Source: Auanema rhodensis
Lineage: Eukaryota > Nematoda > Chromadorea > Rhabditida > Rhabditidae
Assembly (NCBI GenBank): GCA_964057225.1
Contig: OZ059897.1
Location: 12,028,001 to 12,092,000 of the forward strand
Length of the DNA stretch: 64,000 nt
Reading direction: 5' to 3'
The first letter of the stretch is position 1. Each line of letters starts with the position of its first letter. Below are positions 36,399 through 48,512 of the stretch, one piece after another. The position numbers were made by a program, and so were the translations under genes. The notes below the pieces were generated by a model. The model ran no database searches and was not told where the DNA came from. It saw only the letters and a list, made by a program, of their open reading frames with translations.

Positions 36399-39311
36399 AT
36401 GGATTCAGAAGGGGGTGGTTCTCAAGATGGTATCGAAGTTACGAAAGCCATTGAATCTATGAAAGATGTCACAATAGATACGGCCTCAGTATGATCAAGT
36501 CTATCGCAACTTTTTATTATCACTATTTCAGGACATCGTTCGCACGTCACCTAACTCGTCAACATCTTCAGCTACTCACACTAGTACTCCAACTAAACTT
36601 CCTTTATCGCCACCGCCGAAAACATTTGATAAGTCACCTTTATCTCCTGCTCCCATTCCACCAGCTCGTTCTAAGAAGCGTGTCGTAAGTTTCCTGTTAT
36701 GTCATAATATTTCATCTTTCAATTTGAGGTTGCTGAATTAAAATGTCGTGAAATAAGATGGTTTTATAGACGAAGTGAAGCAGAGAAGTGGCTTTATTTC
36801 AATGGTGAGTTTTTAAATATATTTCTTTCTTATACAAAAGTTTAGGCCGCGACTCAATTATGTTGGAAATGAAGTATAGGTTAACTCATAATATTCAATT
36901 GGATGATCAAGCAGAAGAATTATGTGAAGAAATAGAGCTTAGAAAACGGCAAATGGTTGTTGTTTTAGAAGGTTTATACAGGTAAGCTAATGATAATAAA
37001 AATACGATTTATCGTTGTAACAATATAGATTGACCGAAGATGAGCGAACAATTGAAGCAATTTATTGGAAGGATGACTCTTGTGAAGTTCGACGTGGTAC
37101 TTGGTTTACTTCTGTATGTTTCATTCTCTTTTTTTCATAAATCATATCTATTTTAGGATTGGCAACCCATGGACTCTTCCTTAGCAGACTCTATTGATAG
37201 ACACCATTTGCAGTATTTTAGAGGGCAAGCTATTCCAGAAGGTCTGACAGTGTTCTCTTCAAAAGAAGCCAGCAACAAGCCTCGTATGTATAATGACAAT
37301 TAGTAAAGTAAAATACTTATTACCAGAATTAACTGAGCTACACTTGGAATCTATGGAGATTAAGTGGAGTTCGGTTATTGATATTTATCTTACTGCTAAG
37401 CGAGGGGCGTTTATGAGGTTTCCAAACTTTTCATAAATTTCAGTACTTTTTGACTATTTAGATATCTGTCTTGGGGAAAAAGCCAAGCTTTGCGTAGAGG
37501 TTTTGAAAAGGAAGCTGAATGGAACGATTCACCTGCAGAAATTACTCACCTAGTATTGGTAGTCCATGGAATTGGTCAAAAAGGATATGAAAATTTAATT
37601 GCTCAAAATGCTCAACAGTTCGTATTTTTTTATCATTCTGTTATTTTGTACTTGCACTTTAGAGTCCGTGATGGGGTACTTAATGCTTTGGATAAATGCT
37701 TTAATGATGTAATGACAAGACCCATGTTCTTACCAGTGGAATGGCGGTCTGGGCTTGTCTTAGGTATAATATTCTGTTTATTTTTGCATTGTTCCTTATT
37801 CCAGATGATGGCATAACTGATCAAATTACACTTCCTAAGATGAGCAGTATGCGTAATGCTTTAAACAGCACTGCAATGGATATAATGTATTATCAAAGTC
37901 CTTTATATAGACAAGAGGTTTCATTTTAGTTGTCTGATGTTTCTATATACGAATATTCTTTAGATTATTGCTGGTGTTACACGGCAAATGAATAAAGTTT
38001 ATACTCTGTTCAAAGAGAATAATCCAACTTTTAATGGCCCTGTTTCTATATTTGCACATTCTCTTGGATCGGTTATTTCGTATGATATATTGATACATTG
38101 GTCACCTTTACTACTCTATGACAAATATGTTACTGAAGCTATTGTGAGTTCTACCAAAAATGATGATTAGCTTATTCTTCTCTCAGAATTCCCATATTTC
38201 CAAATGTGAAGATGAAAAGAGTGCTTCATCTATGAAAGCTTTCCAAACTGCTCGACACGAATTACACGAGAAACTTGATGGAGGAATGAAAGAAATCTTG
38301 CTGAACAGCGAAGAACAACTTCAATTCAAAGTTAAATATCTCTTTGCTGTCGGAAGTCCTCTTGGAGTTTTCTTAGTGATGAGAGGAGCAACTTCTGCTG
38401 ACCTACACTCCAGCCGTCTTAACGTTTGTTTTATTTTTATAACACAATTTACAATGCACTATTTTAGGTTGAAAGAGTTTTCAATATTTTCCATCCTTAT
38501 GATCCGGTAGCTTACCGCTTAGAGCCTATGTTTGCATCTGAATGGAAAAACATTCGCCCTATTAAACTTTTTGCGTCCAATGATCTGAGAGGTTAGCTAT
38601 ATAGGTTGAATTCTTAATGTATTTAACCTTTAGGGCGTAACTCGTACGATGATCTACAATTGGAAGTTTATAAAAACTATTTGAAAAAAATGAAAAATAT
38701 GAAAAATAAGAAGAATACTCCTGGCGATAGACTGAGTGGAGTGAGAAGTGGGGATGATGATTTTGATGAAGAAGATGAATGTGATTCTGACGAAGGTGGA
38801 GCTCGTAGTGGATGTGAGTTCTTATATTTTGTATAAATATTTACTTGATTTTTCACAGGCTCATCTCCACGTTCTATTACACCTCCTCCAGGAGATTCTG
38901 AAAAGCCTGCTAAAAAAGGCTGGTTCTCTTTCAGCAAGAAATCTACTGCGGCACCTCCAGAGCCTCCAGTAGAGCATGCTAAAGAAGCAGAGGTAAACCA
39001 AACTTAAATTATTCAGTTGAATGAATCTAAAATTGTAGTCGGAGTTACCAATTGCCGATCGTATTCTTGGTGCTGCTAATCGACCACCTCACAGAATCGA
39101 TTTCCAGCTTCAAGTTAGTTCTGTTTAAAATTCTGTTTTTCAAGCTTAGTTTCAGCCCGCGATTACTGACAAATCCTATTGGTCTGTCCTTAAGAGTCAC
39201 TTCAGTTATTGGACTAACAATGACTTAGCTCTTTTCATTGCAAATGTTTTATACGTTAAACCTCCTGAAACACCCCAAGAAGGCGTCCAAGAAGCGAACT
39301 TGGGAAGATAA
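36399..39311 (+). CDS. DDHD-domain intracellular phospholipase A1 (DDHD1-like)
   Basis: Cytosolic phosphatidic-acid-preferring phospholipase A1 family; C. elegans ipla-1 is the DDHD1-type member. Start MDSEGGGSQDGIEVTKAIES at 36399. A Ser/Pro-rich N terminus (TPTKLPLSPPPKTFDKSPLS) is followed by a WWE-like region (REIRWFYRRSEAEKWLYFNG), LHESMEIKW-type segment, and the lipase core: THLVLVVHGIGQKG, FLPVEWRSGL and the nucleophile elbow GPVSIFAHSLGSVISYDI. The Ser nucleophile is present, but the first position of the usual G-x-S-x-G reads Ala (A-H-S-L-G). The DDHD domain starts at YLFAVGSPLGVFLVMRG, with VFNIFHPYDPVAYRLEP. An acidic/Ser insert (DDDFDEEDECDSDEGG) and a Lys-rich patch precede PHRIDFQLQP and SHFSYWTNNDLALFIANVLY. 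Stop at 39309-39311. Confidence 0.9.
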
Positions 39312-42300
39312 GTTATTACTGGGTAATTTTTTCCCGTACCCCGTAATACCTCTGGAGTTAGATCTTGCTGTCATCGAGAGGTTATGTATATTTATTTGTT
39401 TATATCCATACTTTTGCATGCTATCCATTTGAACCTAGCGGGAAATTTAGTATCATTTTATCTCATTCCTTATTCTTCATGTAACCCCTGCAGCTGCTCG
39501 TGTCCGGTGACTCTATATTATGATTCTGACATTCTTTTTCTAGTCGTTTTGGCCTTAATCTGTATAGACCTATATATTAATATTTTAACTTAGTAAATTA
39601 AATTCATAGATTCCTTCATATTTGTGATAATGGTCGGTTTTCATACACATTAGTTTGCCAACCGCTCCTTTTATAACCTAACAGTATTGTGATATATGCT
39701 TTTAAGGTGAATCATTTAACTTTTTTTTGTAGTATACGTTTTAGATTAATCAAAATGTTTGGGTAATTGAGTTTTAATAAAGTATACATATTATGTGAGC
39801 TTCTTTTCATAAATCACAAGTCTCTATTGAATATTAATCTTAAGTATGTAAATATTACTCATAATGCATCTCTTATTAGCATTTTTTTCTCTTTGTCAGC
39901 AAAGAATTTACTTCTAAAGTCATATTATTTAGCAGTATTATCAACACTTCAGTTTGAATTGGAACCAAATATGTTTCGTAGGCACATTTTTGAAGAAATT
40001 GATGATTCCTTGTTTTTTTTGAAATTGAAAAAAGTATCCTTTTTTGTGTGAAAATAATAGTTTCTGTTGTGTGTGAGCTTTATTCATGAACTAGTTTGAT
40101 GAACGAATGAAAAGAGAAATAATTATCTTATCTCTCTAGTGAGAGAAAGAGGATATATCCAATATGCCTACGGCAATTTCTACTAAAAAGAATTATTGCT
40201 CTCTTTCATTTTGCTCAATGCTGCTTTGCTTCCGACGGAAAGTAGCTTGTCAATCATATCGTTTTCAATATATGAACTAAACGTCTCAAAATATTCAGAA
40301 AAAGATTTAAATTATATGCGACAAGAAATGTTTATTCCAATACTATTTTTGGATAGAATACTGAATTATATATATATATTTATATTAACATAGAGATATA
40401 AATAGATATGTAAATTCGAAAGAAGGTGGAGTTTTGAGGAAGGTATCTCTATAAATTGAAGCAATGAGATGGGAATTATTATAATTTCTTCCAAAAGTGT
40501 TTAGCTTGACATACTCAAAAATTTGAAGTTGTATATATAAATATTCATATTTGTATAAATATAGCTAACTCCTCTACTTATATATAGTTATATACATATA
40601 TATATATAGTTTTTCTTGTCTAGCCATCAAATATTTTATGGTTTTCATCTTATTTTTTAAAATTCTGAAGTGTTTATTTCTTTTTCATATCTCATTTTTT
40701 TATGATATCGTACATTTATTTTTCATATTCCCCTATTTATTCTATGAATTTAACCAGATTGTTAGTCTGATAACTGAATTTGTTCAAGAGAAGCCATCTA
40801 TTTCAGCAATAATCTACCCCAGTCATTAATCATCAAATAATATAATATAAATATAACATCCAAACATGATCGTGAAGCCTCATTCACACGAATTTAAAGA
40901 TCCAATATCAGGCTAGTTTGGCTTCTGATCTCGCAAGTATGAGTATATTGAATTATCTATACTTCTTTGTTATTTTTGACCTGTATTTTTGAATGTTATG
41001 GTAAATGCTTTTGATTTTGCTATTATTGACGTCAATTTGTTAATCTTTTACTAATAAGGGTAAAATCTTATGTTCTTACATGAAAAACATATACATATAT
41101 TTCATTAGCATATTGTTATTAGCTCTTTAGCTGGAACGCAAAACACTTTCAAAAATTATGAATGAAGCACCTGCATGAAACATACAACTTTTGGTATTAA
41201 CATATAATCTGTAATCAATATGCTTTGAACAAAATCTCGAAACAATCTAATAAATATATATTTATTACCTTTGGATTTATATATATATATATATATCTAA
41301 TGTCTATACAAGTATGTAATACATACATATTTCTCATAAAACATTTGAAATTTATACTTGTGTTCTATTTTTTCCGTATTACTTCTTTTTACCATAATAC
41401 TTGTAAGTAAACAATAAAACGAACATAGCTGCTAAGAAAGAACTCTTACAATCTCTGTCGTGCAAGAATAGCTATTCGTGTTTCTAACAAAGAAATCAAA
41501 ATCTCTTTGTCAGTCTAGAAATAGACTAACATCAAAAAGTAGAAATGGATAAAGTAAGAAGATAAACTTACTATCTTTTTTTCTTATTTTCACCAACATT
41601 TGTCTATTTTTTCATTTAGAATGTTTCTTGAGCCCTATCGTTAACGATGTTTTCATGAGTAGCATAACAAAGTTCGTTCTGATGCATGCCATACATTCAT
41701 TTCCCATCCTCTAATCAACACCAATTAATATTTCTCTAGTCCTCTTTTTGGAAATAATGAAAAGATATATAACTTGCCTTCAGCTGTAATGATAGTCCAT
41801 TTCAAATGATATAAGTTTGCCAAAATCTTGATATTATTGAAATTTCACTCTATCTCTATGCTCTTCTTGCCAAGATGATTGGTTTTTTAGCTGTTTTAAA
41901 AATGCTTTATTGAATCTCAAGTTGACATGAATATATCAGCACTTTCAAAATGTCTATTTCAAATTATTCAAAAACATTCCCTAAAGATATAAGCGAACAA
42001 ACAGTTCATCAACTTGCGATGTACTTTAAATCTGGAAATCCCAAACTAGTGAAATTAGTATTCCACGTTTTCTATAAACGGAAACTTTCTTAACAGAATG
42101 TGCAAAAATATATAAATCTGTTATTATCTATATGTTGAATGATAATTATAATATTTTATATTATTTTTATTCATAACTGTCAAACATATTACAGCTAGAA
42201 AATTAGATTTCAAGCAGTTTATTTCTGCGTATTTAGAGTTCAATTCAAAGCCATGTAGTATACTTGTATGTTACATATTCTTTTGAAAAAGTTGAAAAAA

Positions 42301-43418
42301 AAACTTCATAAACTATGGGTTTGGCCAATTTTCCGCCTTCTTTCCACTTCCTGTCCCTTCATTCTATTCTTTTATATTTCCATATTCTCATTACTTCTAG
42401 GTAATCGAAGTTTGCATCACTGTGTTCTTTTAGATACAGATGTGTGTATGATGTATATACGCTTATTTTCTTTTAATTTCGATTAATAAATTCTTTTTTT
42501 TTCTTTCTCAATATTTATATTCACATACATGGTTGTATGATTTCAAGTTGTTGACTGGATACATCAAACAGATGGCAAGCTTTATTTTGTTAAGAAAAAA
42601 ATTGAATGTTTCTCTTATTTTCAAATAAATACATGTATTTTTACTTCAATAGTCTTAGTACACTGTTGTCAAGAGCAGATATATGCATATATAGCTACCT
42701 CCTTTCTCTCGAAACTTATTTTCATTTCAACATATGCTCACATAGAGTTTTTAAAATTAAAAAAATTCAATATATTCGCTTCTTAATTTTTTTTTTTTGG
42801 ATGAGGAATATCTACTCTTTCTACTATTATTTTGAAGAAAACTAACAAGCAGTCAAAGCTTGGAAAAATAAACGGAACGATATCGGAAACTAAGAAAGCA
42901 AGAACAAGAGAAAGAGGGAGAAAGAGTGAATTGTATTATATATTTTGTATTCCAATTAACAATACTGTTACTATAGTTCGATACTGAGAAACTAATTGAA
43001 AACAAAAACATTCCCAAAAGTTTTAATATAGTATAAAATAATTTCTATTCATCTATTAGTCTTACTATAGTTTTCATATGATATGCATATTACTCTAAAC
43101 TTTTTTTTTCTCAACCACAAAGGTAAAATCTCTTTTGGACCCTTTCTTTTCCAACTGTACTTTTTGCAGGAGTCAAAACATGTTTGCCTTGGTATTACCT
43201 CATTAATTCTGGAATTTATTTTTCGAAGCAGTACTTTAAATTCTTAACTTATATTATATTTTTCTATTGTGCTAATATTGCCATATTCCTTGATATAGTA
43301 TGATGCTATGACTTAATAGAAGATTTTTATAAAATGCAATTTTTTCTCCGCAAAGCTTTGTATTTGATAGAATGCAAAAAGCTGCATTTCATTTTAGGAA
43401 ATTAACAGATTGAGAAAC
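39312..43418. other. Long AT-rich intergenic interval
   Basis: About 4.1 kb without a gene I can support. It contains the 3' UTR of the DDHD gene, short (AT)n runs (for example 41279-41296) and many short T-rich open frames of poor coding character. No repeat family, tRNA or conserved protein was recognised. Confidence 0.4.
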
Positions 43419-43736
43419 ATGGCTTCGGAACAGGAAACACCGAATATGGGGTAACTCGAATATTCTTTTGCTTTTATTAAATGAAATATTTGTAGGCATC
43501 GTCATTCATTGACTATTGAAACTAATCCTTTACATTTGTTACCTTCTAACATTCGACGATTTTCTCAAGCAGATTCACTTAGACATCCCGCAGCTCCACT
43601 TCTTGCAAAACTTACAAAGAAAATGGGACAACAGATTCCAGTAAAACATTATTATATTTGTATTTTAGTTACAAATTTGATTTAGGAAGCTGAACAAGAG
43701 AGAAAATCAGAAGAAAACAAAAATAAAGAAAAATAA
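43419..43736 (+). CDS. Small Ser/basic-rich protein, function unknown
   Basis: Three exons join in frame to about 75 residues: the first ends in NMG at about 43451, the second encodes HRHSLTIETNPLHLLPSN and IRRFSQADSLRHPAAPLLAK, the third EAEQERKSEENKNKEK with stop at 43734-43736. Several basophilic-kinase-like sites (RHS, RRFS) and an Asn-Pro-Leu-His-Leu-Leu-Pro stretch give it a regulated, intrinsically disordered look. No signal peptide or membrane helix. I do not recognise the family. It ends about 210 bp before the left edge of the large inverted repeat. Confidence 0.6.
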
Positions 43737-44157
43737 ATGTTTAACATTTTCTGAATTTTGTTTAAATATTCTTTTATAAATAAAGCTACTTTTTCACATT
43801 TCCGTTTCAATATAGATGTTCTCATATATTAGATAGCAATTCGGTTCCTGTAGTATTAGTTAAACATTTTAATTGTATTTCTTATTTGGTTCGTGGGAAA
43901 CAATCTTCAATTGATCCAACAGATTAAAAATTATTTTTTTCATTTCATAGCAGAAATTCACGTGAACCACGTGGAATGATTATAATTTATTTTGATGTCA
44001 AATTTAAAATGAACGGTGGGTCGCAATGTGAATGAAAAAAAAATATTTTTAAGTCTGATAATGGTTGAAATAAGGTTTATTAGTTTTTGATAAAACAGTT
44101 TTAATAATAAAAAAATAATAAATAATTGGAATTCTTAAATATAAAAACTAGAAAAAA

Positions 44158-46117
44158 TTAATTCTTCTCGTAATACTTGTTATAGTATTTGTGAATAATT
44201 TCGATCAAAACTAGAACTTTGTTCTTAATTAACTTCTTTGCCTGAAAACAGAAAATATCAAACAGTTCTCAAACAACATGATATACCAATTCAGGATCTT
44301 TTCTTTTTCCTAAAAGTAATATATAGAGCATTGAATTGCAGCCTAACATAATATGAGCACTTATAGGCAATAACTTGTAAATTGCTTCAGAAATCTACAA
44401 GAAAAAATAAATTTTGAACTCAAAAATAATCTAAAAGTTACCTGTTCGAATGTTCCAGGCATAGTCTCAGGACTACAATATTCAACTAAATAAGTATAAT
44501 ACTCTTTGACATATTTTTCGAACAGTTCTTCAAAATTTTCCGCTGGCAAAACGGAGCACAACAGTCTTGCTACATCGTGACCAAGATTACCCACATGTGA
44601 AGCCTTAAATTTATTCTTTTATATTCACTGGAAAAAAACTGATAACAGCTTTCTACTATTAATGGGAATACTATTGGAGCGCATTTAGTTTTTGAGCACT
44701 GTGTAAGAATACTTAACATCAAGAGAAATGCACCTTTTAGAATCATAAGTTTAGTTTCTTAATCACCCCAGACGGTTCATTTGAACAAAATCAAAAATTT
44801 TAATTTATTTGTTTACCTCGAAGATATTTCAATATACTCTTACTTTATATTTACAATGATTTGCTAAACGCGCTCCAAACATAATCAATTAAGAGATTAA
44901 GTCAACGGTGATAGCCGTGGTTGGATTCGAAATAATTACCTGGAAATCAATAAGAGCTCTTAAGTTTAACTGATTCTTCTCATTTTTAAGGAGTATAATA
45001 TTATTTGTCCATAGATCACCATGTAAAAACACAGGTTTCATTCCTGTCATCATAATCATAAAAAAATTTTCATAAAATTTGCTAAACCTAAAGATTCCGT
45101 TGTCTTATCCAGCATTATCAGATGCTCTTCTTCCGTAATATCAAAAAGAATTTGCTCAATGTCTGCCAGTTTCTGAAGGTGTTCCTCTCCAATCAACAAC
45201 CTGCATGAATCGTAAAAAGATCGTACGAACTGAAAATGTTCAAATGTTTATTGAAATGAAAATATACTGCATACCTTCTTCTCTAAAAGTGGACGGAAGC
45301 AATCAGAGAAAGTATTCATTTTGCACTTTTCAATTTCTTCTTCATTCATATATTTTATGGAAGCGTTAACCTTTGCAGTCGCTCTTAACACCTCAGACAT
45401 CAGACGCTCGTCAAAGAAGACATCAAGATGAATTGGCTCGACATTCTCAACATATTCCATGATTAAGAATCCTTTATTATAGTTCTCAGGTGGTGTTATT
45501 GCTTGTGAAGCATACACCTACAAATTGAAAATTAAATCATTCAAGGGTATCCAGAAATTACTTTAACTATCGGGTAGATTTCATCTTTGATTGTATTGAA
45601 ACGATTATAAGCATCTACTTCTAAGTTATGATACTGAAATGAATTAACCAAGTTTGAAAGTTTTGAATTTTGAATTTTACCCGACAAATTGGATTGACTT
45701 CAATTTCTGATTCCACCTTATCCTCAGACACGGAGAAGAAGTTTCCCTTCTCTGGGTCAATTTTTTTGGCATTCTCGTTTGCATTAGTAAGTGAGAGAAT
45801 CTAAACAGAATAATAGTCAAAAAACTCTGCTAATTATCAAATATACTTTAACAATAATCTTTTTGGGCAAGGTTTCATCAGCAAAATCTGTATGAACCAG
45901 CGTCATCTTAGAAGTAAATCCCTGTAAAAAATTGTTTTTTAATTATATTTTAAAGAAAATATAATAATAATAATACATTTATATCGGTTATATCATGAGC
46001 AATTGCATCATTTCCTAATTTAGCATTTGAACCTAATGATTTGTAAAGATGTTTTTGAATGTCTTCCCAATGTACATGAGTTTTCAAAATACCAGTTCCT
46101 TCCTCATTTAATGACAT
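44158..46117 (-). CDS. CHK-kinase-like protein (DUF1679 type), left copy
   Basis: Aminoglycoside-phosphotransferase-fold protein of the nematode CHK/DUF1679 group, related to choline kinases and insect EcKinases. Start MSLNEEGTGILKTHVHWEDI at 46117, immediately preceded by a TTTATAG acceptor; stop at 44158-44160. Landmarks: FTSKMTLVHTDF and LPKKIIVKILS (nucleotide-binding Lys strand), EIEVNPICRYHNLEVDAYNR, FLIMEYVENVEPIHLD (hinge), the Brenner-type catalytic motif MKPVFLHGDLWTNNII, and ALIDFQ then ASHVGNLGHDVARLL, with Asp in the metal position. The intron between IDFQ and ASHVG is about 335 nt, far longer than its neighbours, and contains a TIR-bounded insert. Substrate unknown; the family is large in C. 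elegans and often linked to xenobiotic response. Confidence 0.85.
44674..44878. mobile_element. Candidate MITE in kinase intron (left copy)
   Basis: A 205-bp segment flanked by 15-bp inverted ends TTGGAGCGCRTTTAG (one mismatch) sits inside the long intron. No coding sequence. No convincing target-site duplication was seen, so the call is tentative. Mirror copy at 53714-53918. Confidence 0.4.
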
Positions 46118-46128
46118 CTATAAATATT

Positions 46129-46199
<71 letters not shown>

Positions 46200-47190
46200 C
46201 AAAAAGAAAAAAGAAATTATATTTAAATTTATTAAAGAAAATTCACAAAAAAGTAATCAGAATTAATATACCAGCGGTTTAAATGGACGAAAAATTGTTG
46301 GACAACATTGCACAACAGTGCGACATCAAAGATTATCGACGAGGAGGGTTCATTAAGGTCTATTTACAAGTTTGATGAATTAATTGAAATAAAGTTATGA
46401 AGAAATCAAAATGAATAAAAGCAATTTTTGATGTTTTGCTTTATTATTATTTTTATTTTAGTTTATTAACAAATTTATATGATTGAGTTACATATAATTA
46501 AATGATATTTTATGTATTTTCTTCCTTAAATACTAAATATGAAGTAATGTTTTAAATTTTTTAAAAATGAAATTTAAGAATTAATTCTAAAACCAATGTT
46601 CTTTCTCAGTGTATACGAAGGTATCAAATCTTTGAATCAATATAGTTATGCACGTTATCAGGTCACAATATACATGTGTTTGCATATTCAAGTCTTAAAT
46701 CAATAGTTCAAAACTTGAAAAAAAAAGTTTTGAAATATTATATATTTTAAAAATAAAATATATATATATATATATATTTATTTAAAACTTTTTCTTTATA
46801 GAAATATAAATGTTTTCTATTTTTCCTTATATTATTTTAATAAAATAGATCTTTTTGAGATTAAAAGGATAAAAAATGGGTTCTAAGATAAGCCTATGTA
46901 TATTGAAATTGCCCGAAGAAAAAGTGCTGAAGAAAAAGTTGAAAGAGCTGTTATGATCAAATGAGTTGGTGTTTGTGCTCTGAAATTCGCACGTCACAGA
47001 GTCGTTTAACGAAAGAAGAAACAGCTAAACGGTCAGTTTTGGCAAACCAAATACAAGATATGTCAATTAAATCCGGTTGATACCTGAACGGAAACAAGCC
47101 GTCTGACAGACGGACCAGGAGATCCGGGCTATATAAGCTGCTGAGGATAGCTAAGAATATCGCAGTTTCAATCTAGCTAATCAACTCAAT
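46118..47190. promoter_or_regulatory. Divergent promoter region in left arm
   Basis: About 1.07 kb between the starts of the CHK-like gene (-) and the Cys/Gly-rich gene (+). It includes an (AAAT)n run and an (AT)n microsatellite at 46158-46194, a TATA box in GGCTATATAAG at 47128-47138, and a 15-bp perfect palindrome CCGTCTGACAGACGG at 47099-47113, about 90 bp upstream of the Cys/Gly-rich ATG. A CACGTCAC (ATF/CREB-like) octamer lies near 46990. The mirrored copy spans 51402-52474. Confidence 0.55.
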
Positions 47191-47856
47191 ATGATTCGTT
47201 CATCAACACTCTTCTGGACTTTCAGCTCCCTCGTTGTTTTGGCTTTAGTCCAAGCTTCACCTTTACCTGTATCTCAAGATATTCCTACTGCTATAGACAC
47301 TCTTGGTGAAACTAGGTAAAAAACTATAACAGTTTCAAAAACAATTTTAAATCCAGAGTCAAAAGACAAGGTGGAGGTGGATGCGGTTGTGGGTGCGGAT
47401 GCGGCTGCTGCGGATGTGGAGGAGGAGGAGGAGGAGGATGTGGATGCTGCTGCTGTCGTCCTCGGTATTTCTTACAGTGTTTAAAAATGGTTCTTATTGT
47501 ATTTTCTTCAGATGCTGCTGTCGTCAATGCTGTACTTGCTGCACCACCCGCTGTTGTACCTGCTGCCGTACATGCTGTAGACCATGCTGCGGATGTGGTT
47601 GGTTTCGAATATCAATGGCTAGTTTTAACTTTTTCTCTGAATAGGTTGTGGATGCGGATGTGGCTGTGGAGGAGGTGGACGCAAGAGAAGATCTCTCCAG
47701 AACCTTAAAATTCAACTAGCTGATAAGGTAGAAAAGGAGATGAACGACCTTCTCCAAATCGCTGCCTCTGACGCTGTCAACCAATCCGCTGTCAATGAAG
47801 AATCTACCGCTCCCGATAGTGTATCTGCTATGAAAGAAACTGACAGCTTTCAGTAG
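47191..47856 (+). CDS. Cys/Gly-rich secreted proprotein, left copy
   Basis: Four exons joined by short introns (GTAAAAAAC..., GTATTTCTT..., GTTGGTTTC...). Signal peptide MIRSSTLFWTFSSLVVLALV, then an acidic propeptide (SPLPVSQDIPTAIDTLGETR) ending in the basic site RVKR. The core begins QGGGG and alternates Cys-Gly pairs with Gly runs, then Cys-rich blocks (GCCCCRPRCCCRQCCTCC, TTRCCTCCRTCCRPCCGCG) and ends GGGGRKRRS. RVKR and RKRR are furin-type sites bracketing the core, so a mature Cys/Gly peptide of roughly 75 residues is predicted. The C-terminal domain after RKRR is an amphipathic, acidic helix-like stretch (LADKVEKEMNDLLQIAASD). No named family is recognised. Possible roles are disulfide-linked cuticle protein, metal binding or defence; all are inference. 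A strong TATA box lies about 60 bp upstream. Confidence 0.85.
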
Positions 47857-48512
47857 AATTTTAAATTTTAAATTTTAATAATAAGTATTTTATGTAAAAT
47901 AATTAATATAGAATCGATAAATATTTCTTATAAAGTACTTTTCTTCAATATTTTTTAAGCAACTAGACCTCAACTTTTATGGTTTTCTTCTAATTGTTCT
48001 GATGTAATTTTAGTACTACTTCTAATTTATAACATTATATAATTAATACTTAAATGAATCAATGGTATATATACTCAAGAAGCCAGATGTGTTTTCGGTC
48101 TGCTTCACAAGTGTTATTTTTGCCTAAGCTCCATAAGTAGAAACTGAAAATATTTCAAGAAATTCTTTCTATAATTCTCATTTTTCCAAATATTGTAACT
48201 TAATTTTATTAATAAAAGTAATTTTAAGTAATTTTCTTAATTAAATAAACCCAGTTATTTTTGTATTAATAGACAGTGAAATTCAAATTTGAAAATAAAC
48301 TTAAATTGACTTTGAATGGAAATTGGATTGTTAACAATAATTTGTATATTTAAGGAAGGTACAAATAAATAATAATATTTTGAAGCAGTGAACTACTAAG
48401 AATATTGTGATATATTGAAAAATAATTTCTAAGAAAAAACCTGCACATTTTTTTGTCGGTTCGACATTGATTTCGTTAATCAAGCTTCAATCAAAACATT
48501 TTTCATGCTATG

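Larger units (their letters stand above)
43949..48512 (+). repeat. Left arm of 4.56-kb inverted repeat
   Basis: Reverse complement of 50080-54643. Paired positions sum to 98592 at every place checked along the arm, so there is no net indel over 4,564 bp, and the segments compared (homopolymers, microsatellites and introns included) are identical. The outer edge is at A43949 (43948 no longer pairs) and the inner edge at G48512. Confidence 0.95.

Noticed and set aside
44930-44960. Sequence resembling a tRNA T-loop (ggttggattcgaaat)
   Set aside because: No acceptor stem, anticodon arm or D-arm could be built around it; it lies in a kinase intron.
47487-47708. Ala/Val-rich and His/Pro-rich frames over the Cys/Gly gene
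   Set aside because: Other-frame or antisense readings of Cys/Gly codons through an unspliced intron.
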